From: Chloroflexota bacterium
Lineage (GTDB): Bacteria > Chloroflexota > Dormibacteria > CF-121
Length of the DNA: 38,061 nucleotides
Reading direction: 5' to 3'
Assembly: GCA_005889535.1 (NCBI GenBank)
Contig: VBHC01000139.1
Coordinates: 1 to 38,061 of the forward strand
Numbering within the stretch: position 1 is the first letter of the stretch; every line of letters begins with the position of its first letter. The notes under the pieces are model-generated. The model was not told the DNA's origin and did no database searches. It saw nothing but the letters and a program-made list of their open reading frames with translations. Positions 6,873-15,050 of this stretch are shown one piece after another. Made by a program: the position numbers and the translations under genes.

Positions 6873-8352
6873 GGCGGGCGCGTAGATGCGGGAAGAGGAT
6901 GACATCCCTGATGGAGGGCTGGTCGGTCAGGATGGCCGCGAGCCGGTCGACGCCCATGCCCATGCCTCCGGTCGGCGGGAAACCGTACTCGAGCGCGGTG
7001 AGAAAGTCTTCGTCCATCGGATGGGTCTCGTCGTCACCAGCAGCGCGGGCCCGCGCCTGGTCTTCGAAGCGAGCTCGTTGATCGTCCGGGTCGTTCAACT
7101 CCGAGAAGGCATTGGCGATCTCCTCGCCGGCGATGAACAGCTCGAAGCGATCGGTCAGCCGTGGATCGCTGGATCGTCGCCGGGCCAGCGGCGAGACTTC
7201 AACCGGGTGGCCCAGCACAAAGGTGGGCTGCACGAGCGTGTCCTGGACCAGCTCCTCGAACAGCTCGGCGATGAGCCCGCCCCAGCCGAGCCCGGGCTTG
7301 GGCTCGATGCCGTGTTTCTTGATGAGCCCCTCCAGGATTGGAACATCGGCCTTGAGCAGGTCCTGGCCGACGACCTCGCTGACCGCCTCGACCATCTCGA
7401 GTCGCACGAACGGTCGGGTGAACCGGATCTCCTGGCCCTGGTACTGAATGGTCGGGGTACCCTTGACGCGCTCGACGAGGTGAATGACCAGCGACTCGGT
7501 GAGCTCCATCATCCCCTCCACGTCGGTATAGGCCTGGTACAGCTCGAGCATCGTGTACTCCGGGCTGTGCCACTGGTCCATTCCTTCGTTGCGAAAGATC
7601 CGCCCGATCTCGTAGACACGGTCGAAACCACCGATGATCAATCGCTTGAGGTAAAGCTCCAGCGCGATCCGCAGGTACAGGTCCATGTCGAGCGCGTTGT
7701 GGTGCGTTCGAAACGGCCGCGCCGCCGCCCCGCCGGCCAGCGCTTGCAGCACCGGGGTCTCCACCTCGTTAAAGCCGCGTCCCCGAAGGAAGGTCCGGGT
7801 CTCCTCCACCAGCCGGCTGCGCGCGAGGAAGACATCCATTACCTCCGGATTCGCGATCAGGTCCAGGTATCGCTGCCGGTAACGGAGTTCCTTGTCCTTG
7901 AGCCCGTGATATTTCTCCGGCAGGGGGCGGAGCGCCTTCGCCAACAGGACGAAGTCGTCGATCTCGCAGGTGATCTCACCACGCTTGGTCCGAAACAGGG
8001 TGCCGTGGACGCCGATGACGTCGCCGAGATCCAGGTCCGTGAAACGCCGATATGGCTCGGCGCCCAGCTTGTCGACCTTGGCCAGCACCTGGATCCGTCC
8101 GCTGAAATCCTGCAGGTGAGCAAACGTCGCCTTGCCCATGACCCGAATCGCGACCAGGCGGCCGGCTACGGCAACCGGGTCGGTGCGAGCCTCGGCTCCG
8201 CCAGACGTTTCCGCCTGCTCGAAGAGCGCGACCGCCTCGGCGGCGCTATGCGTGCGATCGAAGCGGCTCTGATAGGGCTCGATCCCCTGTGAGCGGAGCG
8301 CCTGCAGCTTGTGACGTCGCTGCAGCTCCTGATCGGTCCGCTCGGCTTCCAT
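6859..8352 (-). CDS. lysS: Lysyl-tRNA synthetase, class II
   Basis: A 497-residue class IIb synthetase. It has an N-terminal OB-fold anticodon-binding domain (about residues 60-160, [19 protein letters not shown]), motif 2 [21 protein letters not shown] near 265 and motif 3 [13 protein letters not shown] near 470, ending [12 protein letters not shown]. The usual motif 2 wording is RHNPEFT; WHSPEYT here is a conservative variant. It joins lysine to its tRNA in the cytoplasm. It follows the FAD oxidoreductase by 33 bp and overlaps serS. greA upstream is a common neighbour of lysS. Confidence 0.95.
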   Translation of the reverse strand: MEAERTDQELQRRHKLQALRSQGIEPYQSRFDRTHSAAEAVALFEQAETSGGAEARTDPVAVAGRLVAIRVMGKATFAHLQDFSGRIQVLAKVDKLGAEPYRRFTDLDLGDVIGVHGTLFRTKRGEITCEIDDFVLLAKALRPLPEKYHGLKDKELRYRQRYLDLIANPEVMDVFLARSRLVEETRTFLRGRGFNEVETPVLQALAGGAAARPFRTHHNALDMDLYLRIALELYLKRLIIGGFDRVYEIGRIFRNEGMDQWHSPEYTMLELYQAYTDVEGMMELTESLVIHLVERVKGTPTIQYQGQEIRFTRPFVRLEMVEAVSEVVGQDLLKADVPILEGLIKKHGIEPKPGLGWGGLIAELFEELVQDTLVQPTFVLGHPVEVSPLARRRSSDPRLTDRFELFIAGEEIANAFSELNDPDDQRARFEDQARARAAGDDETHPMDEDFLTALEYGFPPTGGMGMGVDRLAAILTDQPSIRDVILFPHLRARHAEP

Positions 8353-8385
8353 GCCGCGAAAGTCTAAAGGGTGGGCGGCGGCCGG

Positions 8386-9537
8386 CTAGAGAATGTCGAA
8401 AACTCGCGCCTGCATGGGGCGATCCGGCCGGAGTGGATTGTCCTCGGCCCGCAGCCTGCCGGTGATCGCATCGATCGCGCGCCGACTGCCCCCGATGCTT
8501 CCCATGATGCCGTGCCCGCTGTAGCCGGTGTTCACGGCCAGCCCCGGCACGGGTGTCGGTCCCAGCAGTGGTCGCCGGTCCGGGGTATAGGTGTACTGCC
8601 CCGCCTGCAGCCACCATTGCAGCCGCGACGACCGCCAGACATCCTTCCAGAAGGGAACGATTCGCGCCAGGGCGTGGTCACTCCGCGGGTCGAGCAGGCC
8701 GAAGGCGAACGCCGAGGATGTCGGAACGTCCTCGAGTGGAGGCTCAGCCGGCGCCGGGGCGGTCCACAGGGCGTGCGCGCCCCCGCCGGCCGGGCGCCAG
8801 TGCGCCCCGGTCTCGAACTCGATGGTCATCGGCGCGCCGGCCGGCACCTGCGGGAGGTCGGGGATGATCAACTTGTGCCGCCGCACCGTGGCCAGCGGCA
8901 AGTCAAGGCCGGCGAGCTTCGCCACCGGACCCGACAGCGGGCCAGCGGCAATCAGGACCCACTCGGCCTGCACCGGAGCGGTGGTGGTGGTCACACCCCG
9001 CACTCGGTCGCCATCCATGATGAAGCCGGTCACCGACACGCCGGTGTCGAAGCGGGCGCCGCTCGCTCGCGCCAGTTCGAGGGCCAGGCGGCGTGGCTCC
9101 AGCCAGCCGTCAGCCTGGCGAAAGCGGGCGTTGACGATATCGGCCGCCAGGTAGGGAAAGCGCTCCCGCGCCTCATCTCCGCTCAATAGCTCGACATCGG
9201 TCAGCCCCCACTGGCGCTGGGCCGCCACCAGCTTGGCCTGCATCCGAGCGCCCTCGTCCGTTCGGGCGACGAAGAGGTAACCCTGGTGGTACAGGCCGAT
9301 GTCCGCGTGCTGCTGAAGCTCGTCGAAGAAGGCGATGCTTTCCCGGACCAGTTCGACTTCTTCGGCATTGTCGAACTGCAACCGAAAGGCGCCGGTTGCC
9401 ACCGGGGTTGTGAGTGTCGCCAGCGCCGGGCGCTTCTCGAGAACGATCGTCCGAAGCCCGGCGCGCTCCGCAAACAGCGCGGTCGCACAGCCGATGATCC
9501 CCCCACCGATGACGACGAGGTCGGCGGTGTCGGCCGC
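8386..9537 (-). CDS. FAD-dependent oxidoreductase, DAO/sarcosine-oxidase type, start codon unclear
   Basis: About 383 residues with an N-terminal Rossmann FAD motif (DLVVIGGGIIGCATALFAERAG), a substrate-domain middle and the C-terminal FAD-contact motif NTGYSGHGIMGSIGGSRRAID. Members oxidise amines or amino acids such as glycine, sarcosine or D-amino acids. The frame is open right up to the TAG that ends greA (9538-9540), in the same frame, with no ATG, GTG or TTG before the Rossmann motif. The first possible GTG (9402, VATGAF) would delete the FAD site. So the gene begins at a non-standard codon, or has a start lost by mutation or sequencing error, or is reached by stop readthrough. The substrate is not predictable. 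Confidence 0.75.
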   Translation of the reverse strand, partial: AADTADLVVIGGGIIGCATALFAERAGLRTIVLEKRPALATLTTPVATGAFRLQFDNAEEVELVRESIAFFDELQQHADIGLYHQGYLFVARTDEGARMQAKLVAAQRQWGLTDVELLSGDEARERFPYLAADIVNARFRQADGWLEPRRLALELARASGARFDTGVSVTGFIMDGDRVRGVTTTTAPVQAEWVLIAAGPLSGPVAKLAGLDLPLATVRRHKLIIPDLPQVPAGAPMTIEFETGAHWRPAGGGAHALWTAPAPAEPPLEDVPTSSAFAFGLLDPRSDHALARIVPFWKDVWRSSRLQWWLQAGQYTYTPDRRPLLGPTPVPGLAVNTGYSGHGIMGSIGGSRRAIDAITGRLRAEDNPLRPDRPMQARVFDIL

Positions 9538-10005
9538 CTAGCGGACCTCGACGATCAGCATCTTGGTGGACCCACCCGGAGTCAGCACCGAAACGTCGTC
9601 ACCGACGCGCTTCCCCAGCAGGGCCTTGCCAACCGGCGACTCGAGCGAGATTCGGCCCTTGCTGGGTTCCGCCTCCGCCGAGCCGACGATCGTGAACGCC
9701 TCGTCACCGTAATCGTCGTGGACCTTGACGGTCGAGCCAACCTCGACGATACCCTTGACGTGCTTCCCCTCGATGATGCTGGCGTTGCGGATCAGCTTTT
9801 CCAGCAAGAGGATGCGGCCCTCGACGAAGCCCTGCTCGTTCTTGGCATCGTCGTATTCGGCGTTCTCGTTGATATCGCCGAATTCCTTCGCCTGCCGAAT
9901 GCGCTCGGCAACCTCGGGCCGACGCTTGTTCCGGAGCACCTCGAGCTCCGCCTGCAGGCGGTTCAGGCCTTCCTGCGTGATGTAGACAACCTTGTCGTTT
10001 TCCAT
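9538..10005 (-). CDS. greA: Transcription elongation factor GreA
   Basis: A 155-residue protein with the GreA N-terminal coiled coil (about residues 8-75, ending GDINENAEYDDAKNEQGFVEGRI, including the acidic tip residues) and the C-terminal FKBP-like domain (GSTVKVHDDYGDE to LTPGGSTKMLIVEVR). GreA enters the RNA polymerase secondary channel and stimulates cleavage of backtracked RNA. I chose ATG 10005 (MENDKVVYITQEGLNRLQ) because it has GGGAG 5 nt upstream and matches the family N-terminus. Its amber stop is directly followed, in frame, by the FAD oxidoreductase. Confidence 0.95.
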   Translation of the reverse strand: MENDKVVYITQEGLNRLQAELEVLRNKRRPEVAERIRQAKEFGDINENAEYDDAKNEQGFVEGRILLLEKLIRNASIIEGKHVKGIVEVGSTVKVHDDYGDEAFTIVGSAEAEPSKGRISLESPVGKALLGKRVGDDVSVLTPGGSTKMLIVEVR

Positions 10006-10078
10006 GGATCTCCCTTGCTCGAGCCGCATCCGGCTCCGTAGAGCCGCCGTATTATACGAGATTCTTGGAACCGGTTTG

Positions 10079-10546
10079 CTAGCGCGAAATCTCGATCGCC
10101 AGAGGTGGCAGGTTCTCGCGCACCCGAGCGCCGGCGCCCATCGGCAGCACGACCAGGAAAAGACCGTGGACGGTATAGGTCCCCGGTGCGAGCTTGTCTG
10201 ACGTGGGCCAGTCGGCGGTGAAATGCGCGGTCTCTCCGGCTGCGAGGACCTTGTGGCCGAATGCCATGCACATGATCGGGGGAACCGGCTGCTCCCAGAC
10301 CTGTTGGTGGCGGCTGTCCTCAGCCCAGATATGGAGGGTCTGGACACATCCAATCTCGTAGTCGATCGGGCCCGTTACCGTCAGGGTGAGATGGACGGTC
10401 TCGCCGGCGGCCAGACGAGCCGGCGACGCCTGCGCCTGGAAGGGTCCGTTGGTGCCAGATACACTGCCGCCCCCGCCTGGGCCGGCGGCATGGGCGCCAC
10501 AGCCGGCCAGCGCGATGGCCAGCAGCAGCAGCCAGCTTCGCTTCAC
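10079..10546 (-). CDS. Lipoprotein of unknown function, possibly BsuPI-like
   Basis: A 155-residue lipoprotein. A short signal peptide ends in the lipobox LAGC (Cys16), then a Gly/Ser linker, then a beta-rich domain. The pattern PARLAAGETVHLTLTVTGP and then VLAAGETAHFTADWP resembles the immunoglobulin-like BsuPI (intracellular proteinase inhibitor) fold, which is common in secreted proteins. Two internal Cys (in IGCVQT and IMCMAF) may pair outside the membrane. GTG start. It sits 73 bp upstream of greA and 68 bp downstream of the VOC gene. The fold call is an impression from strand pattern only. Confidence 0.65.
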   Translation of the reverse strand: MKRSWLLLLAIALAGCGAHAAGPGGGGSVSGTNGPFQAQASPARLAAGETVHLTLTVTGPIDYEIGCVQTLHIWAEDSRHQQVWEQPVPPIMCMAFGHKVLAAGETAHFTADWPTSDKLAPGTYTVHGLFLVVLPMGAGARVRENLPPLAIEISR

Positions 10547-10614
10547 GTCGGTATGACGGCCCGGGCGGGGAAAAGTTCCTGCGCCGGCGGTCCCATATCA
10601 GGACCGGGACGGCC

Positions 10615-11019
10615 CTACTCGGCGAGCCTGCGGCCCCTGGCAGGATCCTTTACGTAGTCGGTCAGGCCGAGGACGTTGCCCCATGGATCGGCCAGCTCGA
10701 CGGCCCAGCCGGTAAGGATCTCCATCGGCTCGCCCAGGATGCGGGCCCCTTTGGCTCGAAGGTCCGCCGCGGCCGCCCGCGCATCCTTGACCTCGAGCCA
10801 GATCCGCGGCGTGTCTCGCGGAGGTGACGGTGTCAGCGCCTGAAGCCGGATCATCAACCCCGGCTCCTCCCCACCCAGGCGATAGCCAACGACCCCCGCC
10901 TGGGGCACCGCGAACTTGACCGCTAAGCCGAGGGTCGACTCATAAAAGGTCCGCGCCTGCTCCAGGTCGCCAACCGCCAGCATGATGTTGTCGACGCCGA
11001 GCACCTCGAGGTTGCCCAT
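10615..11019 (-). CDS. VOC (glyoxalase/bleomycin-resistance) family protein
   Basis: A 134-residue single-module VOC protein. The first beta-alpha-beta unit is VDNIMLAVGDLEQARTFYESTLGL, the second IWLEVKDARAAAADLRAKGAR, ending in WAVELADPWGNVLGLTDY. The DPWGN motif with a nearby Glu (VELADP) is where family members carry a metal ligand. The classic first ligand His is replaced by Asn (DNIM), so metal use is uncertain. Functions range from isomerases to antibiotic binding. Its ATG lies 2 nt after the dus stop, so the two are co-translated. Confidence 0.85.
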   Translation of the reverse strand: MGNLEVLGVDNIMLAVGDLEQARTFYESTLGLAVKFAVPQAGVVGYRLGGEEPGLMIRLQALTPSPPRDTPRIWLEVKDARAAAADLRAKGARILGEPMEILTGWAVELADPWGNVLGLTDYVKDPARGRRLAE

Positions 11020-11021
11020 CG

Positions 11022-12044
11022 TCAGGCGGCTTCGCAGGACGACGGTCCGTCGAACGCATCGTCGTCGTCCAGGCGCGCCCCCGGATCGATCGTAAGGGCG
11101 CGCTCCAGGACTTCTCTGACATCCTCAGGACGGCACACCGATTGCACAGTCGTCCGCAGTCGCGCCGCGCCTCGGAAGCCCCGCAGCCCCCAGGCGATGA
11201 ACTTGCGAAGCAGCCGGGGGCCGCGCTCGGCGCCGTAATAGTCGAGGACCAGGTCGGCATGCCGTCGGATCAGCGCGATCTGCTCAGGCCACGACAGATT
11301 GGGAATCACCTCGCCGGTGGTCAGGCGAACCACTGTCTGCCGAACCAGCCACAGGTTGCCCAGGATGCCGCGGCCGAGCATCACGGCGTCGACTCCGCTC
11401 TCCCTCATGCGGCGGACGCTGTCGTCTGCCGTCCGCAGGTCACCGCTGCCCGCCACCGGGATCCCTACCGCGGCCCGCACCTGTGCGATCGCCGTCCAAT
11501 CCGCGGACGGATCGTACCGCTGGGCACGCGTGCGACCGTGCACAGCGAGGCCCTGGATCCCGGTTGCCTCCAGCCGGGTCGCCATCTCCAGGTAGTTCCG
11601 CGTCGCGATGTCCCAGCCGAGCCGGATCTTGACGGTGACCGGGATGGAGACCGCTCTCACGACGGCTTCGCTGACCCGGCAGGCGCGGTCGGGATCGCGC
11701 AGCAAGGACGAGCCACCCGAGGTCTTGACCACCTTCGGCACCGGGCAGCCCATGTTGATGTCGACGATGTCGGCGCCGGCCGCCTCGGCCATCCGGGCTG
11801 CCTCGGCCATCACCCCGGGATCGCCGCCCATCAGCTGGACCGAGACGGGCCGTTGATCCCAGTCGAGGTCCATCAGCCGGAGCGATTCGCGGTGTCGCCG
11901 GACGAGCGCCTCGCTGCTGATCATCTCGGTGCAGGCCATCCCGGCACCGAAGTCTCGAGCGATCTTGCGAAAGGGCGCGTCCGTGACGCCCGCCATGGGG
12001 GCGACGTAGACGGGCGAGATCAACCTGTGCGAACCGATTTTCAC
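11022..12044 (-). CDS. dus: tRNA-dihydrouridine synthase (DusB-like)
   Basis: A 340-residue FMN-dependent TIM-barrel enzyme that reduces uridines in tRNA D-loops. Visible signatures are VAPMAGVTDAPFRKI near residue 14, the catalytic Cys100 in DINMGCPVPKVVKTSGGSSLL, VKIRLGW, the LAVHGRTRAQRY segment and AGSGDLRT near 210, followed by the C-terminal helical domain. GTG start at 12044. Dus next to greA and lysS, with coaX upstream, is a recurrent bacterial order, so these are probably one expression unit. Confidence 0.93.
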   Translation of the reverse strand: MKIGSHRLISPVYVAPMAGVTDAPFRKIARDFGAGMACTEMISSEALVRRHRESLRLMDLDWDQRPVSVQLMGGDPGVMAEAARMAEAAGADIVDINMGCPVPKVVKTSGGSSLLRDPDRACRVSEAVVRAVSIPVTVKIRLGWDIATRNYLEMATRLEATGIQGLAVHGRTRAQRYDPSADWTAIAQVRAAVGIPVAGSGDLRTADDSVRRMRESGVDAVMLGRGILGNLWLVRQTVVRLTTGEVIPNLSWPEQIALIRRHADLVLDYYGAERGPRLLRKFIAWGLRGFRGAARLRTTVQSVCRPEDVREVLERALTIDPGARLDDDDAFDGPSSCEAA

Positions 12045-12156
12045 GGGGCTACCAGCCTATCAGTCTCCTCGACTGAAAATCGCGGCCGGGTCGCGGATCG
12101 GTGGCGTCCGGTCGGGACGAATGTGCGGAAGAGGCCCGGGAGGGGGCGGGAGTTCC

Positions 12157-12879
12157 TCAGACATTCATCTCGTAGATGAGCCGTAGGCCTTCCAGCATCA
12201 AACGCTGGTCGACCAGCTCGATCACGGGTGTCTGGGCGGCGATCAGCCCGGCAAACCCACCGGTCGCGATCACCCGGGGTTGCGCCCCGAGCTCCTTGCG
12301 AATGCGGTCGACCATCCCCTCCACCTGGGCGGTGAATCCGAAGATGATGCCGGCTTGCATGCTCTCGGCGGTCGTGCGTCCAATCACGGTCACGGGCGCC
12401 TTGAGCTCGACGCGCTGCAGCCGGGCCGCCCGCTCATAGAGAGCTTCGACGGAGATGCCCATACCCGGCGCGATGGCGCCGCCGAGGTAATCGCCCTCCT
12501 TCGACACCACGTCGTAGGTGGTCCCGGTGCCGAAGTCGATGATGATCAGCGGCCCGCCATATTTCTTGAAGGCGGACATGGCCGCGACGATCCGATCGGC
12601 ACCGACTTCCTTCGGATCGCGATAGTGGATCTTCAGGCCGGTCTTGATCCCCGGCCCCACAACCATGGGCTCCCGGTCGAAGTAGCGCTCGATCGCCTGG
12701 ACCAGCGCGCTGTTCAGGGGCGGAACCACGCTGGCCACGACGACGGAGTCGACGGACTTCGGATCGAACCCTTCCTGCCGCGTCAGTTGGACCATGAGGA
12801 GGCCGAGCTCATCCGGCATGCTGTCTCGGCGGGTGGCGGGGCGCCAGTCGTGGTTCCCGAGGTCGATCGCCAGCAACAC
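12157..12879 (-). CDS. coaX: Type III pantothenate kinase with an internal N-terminal deletion
   Basis: A 240-residue CoaX, the first enzyme of coenzyme A synthesis. Family features are present: VVASVVPPLN, the GIKTGLKI segment, VGADRIVAA, the second phosphate-binding motif IDFGTGTTYDVV, and GGAIAPGMGIS. The N-terminus is abnormal. MLLAIDLGN jumps directly to HDWRPATRRDSMPDELG, where family members have about 15 more residues completing the DxGNTxxxxGxF ATP-binding motif. The deletion keeps the frame, and the protein is that much shorter than the usual 255-260. Asp6 is kept but the rest of the loop is gone, so activity is doubtful unless the deletion is an assembly artefact. GTG start. Confidence 0.88.
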   Translation of the reverse strand: MLLAIDLGNHDWRPATRRDSMPDELGLLMVQLTRQEGFDPKSVDSVVVASVVPPLNSALVQAIERYFDREPMVVGPGIKTGLKIHYRDPKEVGADRIVAAMSAFKKYGGPLIIIDFGTGTTYDVVSKEGDYLGGAIAPGMGISVEALYERAARLQRVELKAPVTVIGRTTAESMQAGIIFGFTAQVEGMVDRIRKELGAQPRVIATGGFAGLIAAQTPVIELVDQRLMLEGLRLIYEMNV

Positions 12880-12897
12880 GTCGTCAGTCTACCCGCG

Positions 12898-12925
12898 CTG
12901 AATCGCCGTTTTTGGTTTCTACAAT
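12898..12925 (+). promoter_or_regulatory. Candidate promoter of the DUF2087 gene
   Basis: A TACAAT -10 box (12920-12925) lies 8 nt before the ATG at 12934, with a weak CTGAAT at 12898. The predicted RNA would begin within a few bases of the ATG, and no ribosome site exists, so the transcript is probably leaderless. Confidence 0.4.
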
Positions 12926-12933
12926 GAGAGCGC

Positions 12934-13212
12934 ATGCTCTCAGCAAACCGGATGCTAGCCGCCGAGGAGGCGCGACAGCTCAGGCCGTTCTGGCGCGAGG
13001 GCCGGATCATCCGTTGGCCTGCACGCGAAGGCCGCCGCCGGCTGGTGCTCGCGGAGGTGGTGCGGAGTTTTCCCCTGGGGCGGCGGCTGGCCGAGGCGGA
13101 GGTCGACACGATGCTGCGGCCGATCTGGCCGGACTATTGCCAGTTGCGGCGGGCCCTCGTCGATTACGAGTTGCTCAACCGCAAAAACGGTGTCTACTGG
13201 CGGGTTGGCTGA
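12934..13212 (+). CDS. DUF2087 domain protein
   Basis: A 92-residue protein made almost entirely of a DUF2087 domain: the SFPLGRRLAEAEVDTML segment, then the LRRALVDYELLNRKNGVYWRV C-terminal pattern. DUF2087 occurs alone or fused to helix-turn-helix regulators and is thought to be nucleic-acid related; its biochemical role is unknown. It is divergent from coaX over 54 bp and convergent with the dioxygenase-like gene, with 20 bp between stops. Confidence 0.8.
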   Translation: MLSANRMLAAEEARQLRPFWREGRIIRWPAREGRRRLVLAEVVRSFPLGRRLAEAEVDTMLRPIWPDYCQLRRALVDYELLNRKNGVYWRVG

Positions 13213-13232
13213 GGCGCGGCCGGAACCCCGGC

Positions 13233-13886
13233 TCAAAGAACGATATCGAAGGTCGCCTGCAGGCCGGAGCCTGACGCGCGCAGCGGTACCACCGGGCCTG
13301 CATCCGCAGGGACCGACGGGTTATTGCCAAAGTTGAGCTCGATCGAAAGACTTTGCTCCCCGGGATGCGACACCCAGAAATGAATATGGCCGGGCACGGT
13401 CGGCGGTCCCATATAGCTGCCCGGCTTGATCGTGTCCACGACGTAACGGCCGCCGGCATCGGTCTCGACAGCCCCCTGCAGATAGCAGCAGCGGATCTCT
13501 CCAGTGCCCTGCGGAGGCCCATAGGTGCCGTTGGCATTTGCCTGCCATAGCTCGATTCGGGATCCAGCGAGCGGCCGGCAGCGTTGGTCGTACACCACCC
13601 CGCTAATCTCGAGCGGTTCGCCGCGGGTGCTGGCGACCAGGTTCGGTGAAGGCGTCAGCGCCATGCCGGGGCCGAGCGCGACACGGCCGGCAGCAATCGG
13701 GCCCATTCCCGGGGAATTATCGCCGCGATGCCCGGGGGTCGCCTGGCAGCGGGGCTGAGCCGTCGCGGCCGCCTTCGGAGTGAGGTGCTGGGCAGTCGGC
13801 TGCGCGCATGCCGCCAGAACGACGCCGGCCGACAGGAGCCCGGCCAGCCTTCCGGCCGGGGTGGCACGCCATCGCCAGGGTCCCAT
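13233..13886 (-). CDS. Intradiol ring-cleavage dioxygenase-like lipoprotein
   Basis: A 217-residue protein with a signal peptide and lipobox LAAC (Cys27), a linker, then an intradiol dioxygenase domain: ISGVVYDQRCRPLAGSRIELWQANANGTY, GGRYVVDTIKPGSYMG and VPGHIHFWVSHPG. The pattern keeps the candidate Fe(III) ligands, a Tyr in NGTYGP, a Tyr in PGSYMG and the His-x-His pair in GHIHF. Cytoplasmic relatives open catechol or protocatechuate rings. A lipid-anchored outward-facing form could act on environmental aromatics or lignin-type compounds. The ATG at 13886 has GAGGGG 10 nt upstream. The substrate is unknown. Confidence 0.85.
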   Translation of the reverse strand: MGPWRWRATPAGRLAGLLSAGVVLAACAQPTAQHLTPKAAATAQPRCQATPGHRGDNSPGMGPIAAGRVALGPGMALTPSPNLVASTRGEPLEISGVVYDQRCRPLAGSRIELWQANANGTYGPPQGTGEIRCCYLQGAVETDAGGRYVVDTIKPGSYMGPPTVPGHIHFWVSHPGEQSLSIELNFGNNPSVPADAGPVVPLRASGSGLQATFDIVL

Positions 13887-13955
13887 GCCGACAGTACCCC
13901 TCTACCAACGCCCGGGTTCCCGCGCCCAGACGACTCGGCGCGAGTCGGCCTCGTA

Positions 13956-14786
13956 CTAGTAGATGTCTTCTTTGCGGGTGTCTTCGTCGACGTCCGGCAC
14001 TTCGACGTCGTCCTCAGCCGACTCGACAGTGTGCATCCCGTCGAGTTCCTCGGCAGGCTCGTCGCCGTCCTCTTCGGCTTCCTCGACGTCGGCCGACCGG
14101 GTCAGCAACGACTCCTTGGCGTAGGGGCGGAACTCCTCGCGGGCCTTCTTGATCGTGAAGGAAGGCCGGCCGAAGAACTTCGGATCCTGGTAGGTCTCCC
14201 GGACGATGATCTTGATGGCGCCACCCTCGCAGGTCGCCACGGCACCGGAATAGCGGTTGCCGCCCTCCAGGAACTTGATCAGCCGCCGCCCGAGGGCGTG
14301 CTCCAGGTGGCCCAGGGACACACCGCGCGCGGTCTCGACGTTCATGGTGTCCCCGTCCACGATCAACCTCACCGGATCGCCGCCGGAAACCTTACTGCAG
14401 GGATCGCCTTCGGCGTGGACGTGCAGGGCGGTCAGGGCCGTCTTGCCGGTTTCCTCGATGAAGGCATCGACGTCGACTTTCGCCTTTGAGGCCGGGACCG
14501 GCTGGCCGCCGCGAAGGGCCTGCAGCTTGGCCAGGTTCTTGACGGCGATCGGGTTGACGGGATTCATCTTGAGGGTGCTCTTGTAGGCCTCGATCCCGTC
14601 GTCCAGCTGGCCGAGCTCCGTGTACGCCTTTCCCAGACGGTTGAGGGTGTCCTCGTCCGGGCCAAAGCGGTCGATGATGCCGCGGTTGACCTGGACCGCC
14701 TCCGTCCATCTGTTCGCCAGGGCCAGCTCGATCGCCTCATCGACGTACTGGGCCCGCGGTTTGATACGTTCAGCGAATTCCGCCAA
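13956..14786 (-). CDS. TPR-repeat protein with acidic C-terminal tail
   Basis: A 276-residue cytoplasmic protein. Residues 15-90 form two to three tetratricopeptide repeats (AIELALANRWTEAVQVNRGI, TLNRLGKAYTELGQLDDGIEAYKSTL, NPIAVKNLAKLQ). A middle domain of about 110 residues (PVRLIVDGDTMNVETARGVSLG, GAVATCEGGAIKIIVRETYQDPKFFGRPSF) is not recognised. The last 55 residues are strongly acidic (AEEDGDEPAEELDG to DEDTRKEDIY). Start is TTG 14786 with AGGAGGG 5 nt upstream. TPRs mediate protein contacts, and the tail suggests binding to a basic partner such as ribosome or RNA polymerase. It diverges from the liv operon. Confidence 0.75.
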   Translation of the reverse strand: MAEFAERIKPRAQYVDEAIELALANRWTEAVQVNRGIIDRFGPDEDTLNRLGKAYTELGQLDDGIEAYKSTLKMNPVNPIAVKNLAKLQALRGGQPVPASKAKVDVDAFIEETGKTALTALHVHAEGDPCSKVSGGDPVRLIVDGDTMNVETARGVSLGHLEHALGRRLIKFLEGGNRYSGAVATCEGGAIKIIVRETYQDPKFFGRPSFTIKKAREEFRPYAKESLLTRSADVEEAEEDGDEPAEELDGMHTVESAEDDVEVPDVDEDTRKEDIY

Positions 14787-14912
14787 GGGATGCCCTCCTG
14801 AGATGCGTCGTATACCCTACGCGCGCTCCAAAACCGTTGTCAAGCCTACATCGCGGGTTGCTCGGCATCACAACGATGACGGCCGTGGATGCTTGTGGCA
14901 GCCCCCAGACAT

Positions 14913-14928
14913 TATTAGTAGGTATTAG
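14913..14928 (+). repeat. TATTAG direct repeat upstream of the liv promoter
   Basis: Two TATTAG hexamers spaced 10 bp apart, one helical turn, end 17 bp upstream of the -35 box of livJ. That position suits an activator site. AT-rich hexamers of this kind stand out in this GC-rich DNA, and two more lie just upstream of the CGNR regulator gene. Confidence 0.4.
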
Positions 14929-14945
14929 AAGGCGGGCCCTCCTAG

Positions 14946-14974
14946 TTGCACCCAGTTGGGCAAGGTTGTATATA
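14946..14974 (+). promoter_or_regulatory. Sigma-70-type promoter of the liv operon
   Basis: TTGCAC (14946-14951) and TATATA (14969-14974) with 17-bp spacing. Transcription would begin near 14981, giving a 5' leader of about 70 nt that ends in the livJ ribosome site. Confidence 0.6.
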
Positions 14975-15050
14975 TAGCTACGCCTTCGGGCACGGGAGTT
15001 CACGACGGCTCGACACACCTAAAACCACCAGATTGGAAGGAGGACGTTGT

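Noticed and set aside
5754-8292. Long plus-strand open frames opposite serS and lysS
   Set aside because: They mirror the codon pattern of the well-supported minus-strand genes, lack ribosome sites and show no family motifs. This is usual in GC-rich DNA.
11142-12179. 345-codon plus-strand frame opposite dus
   Set aside because: His/Asp/Arg-rich translation without motifs, antisense to a complete Dus enzyme.
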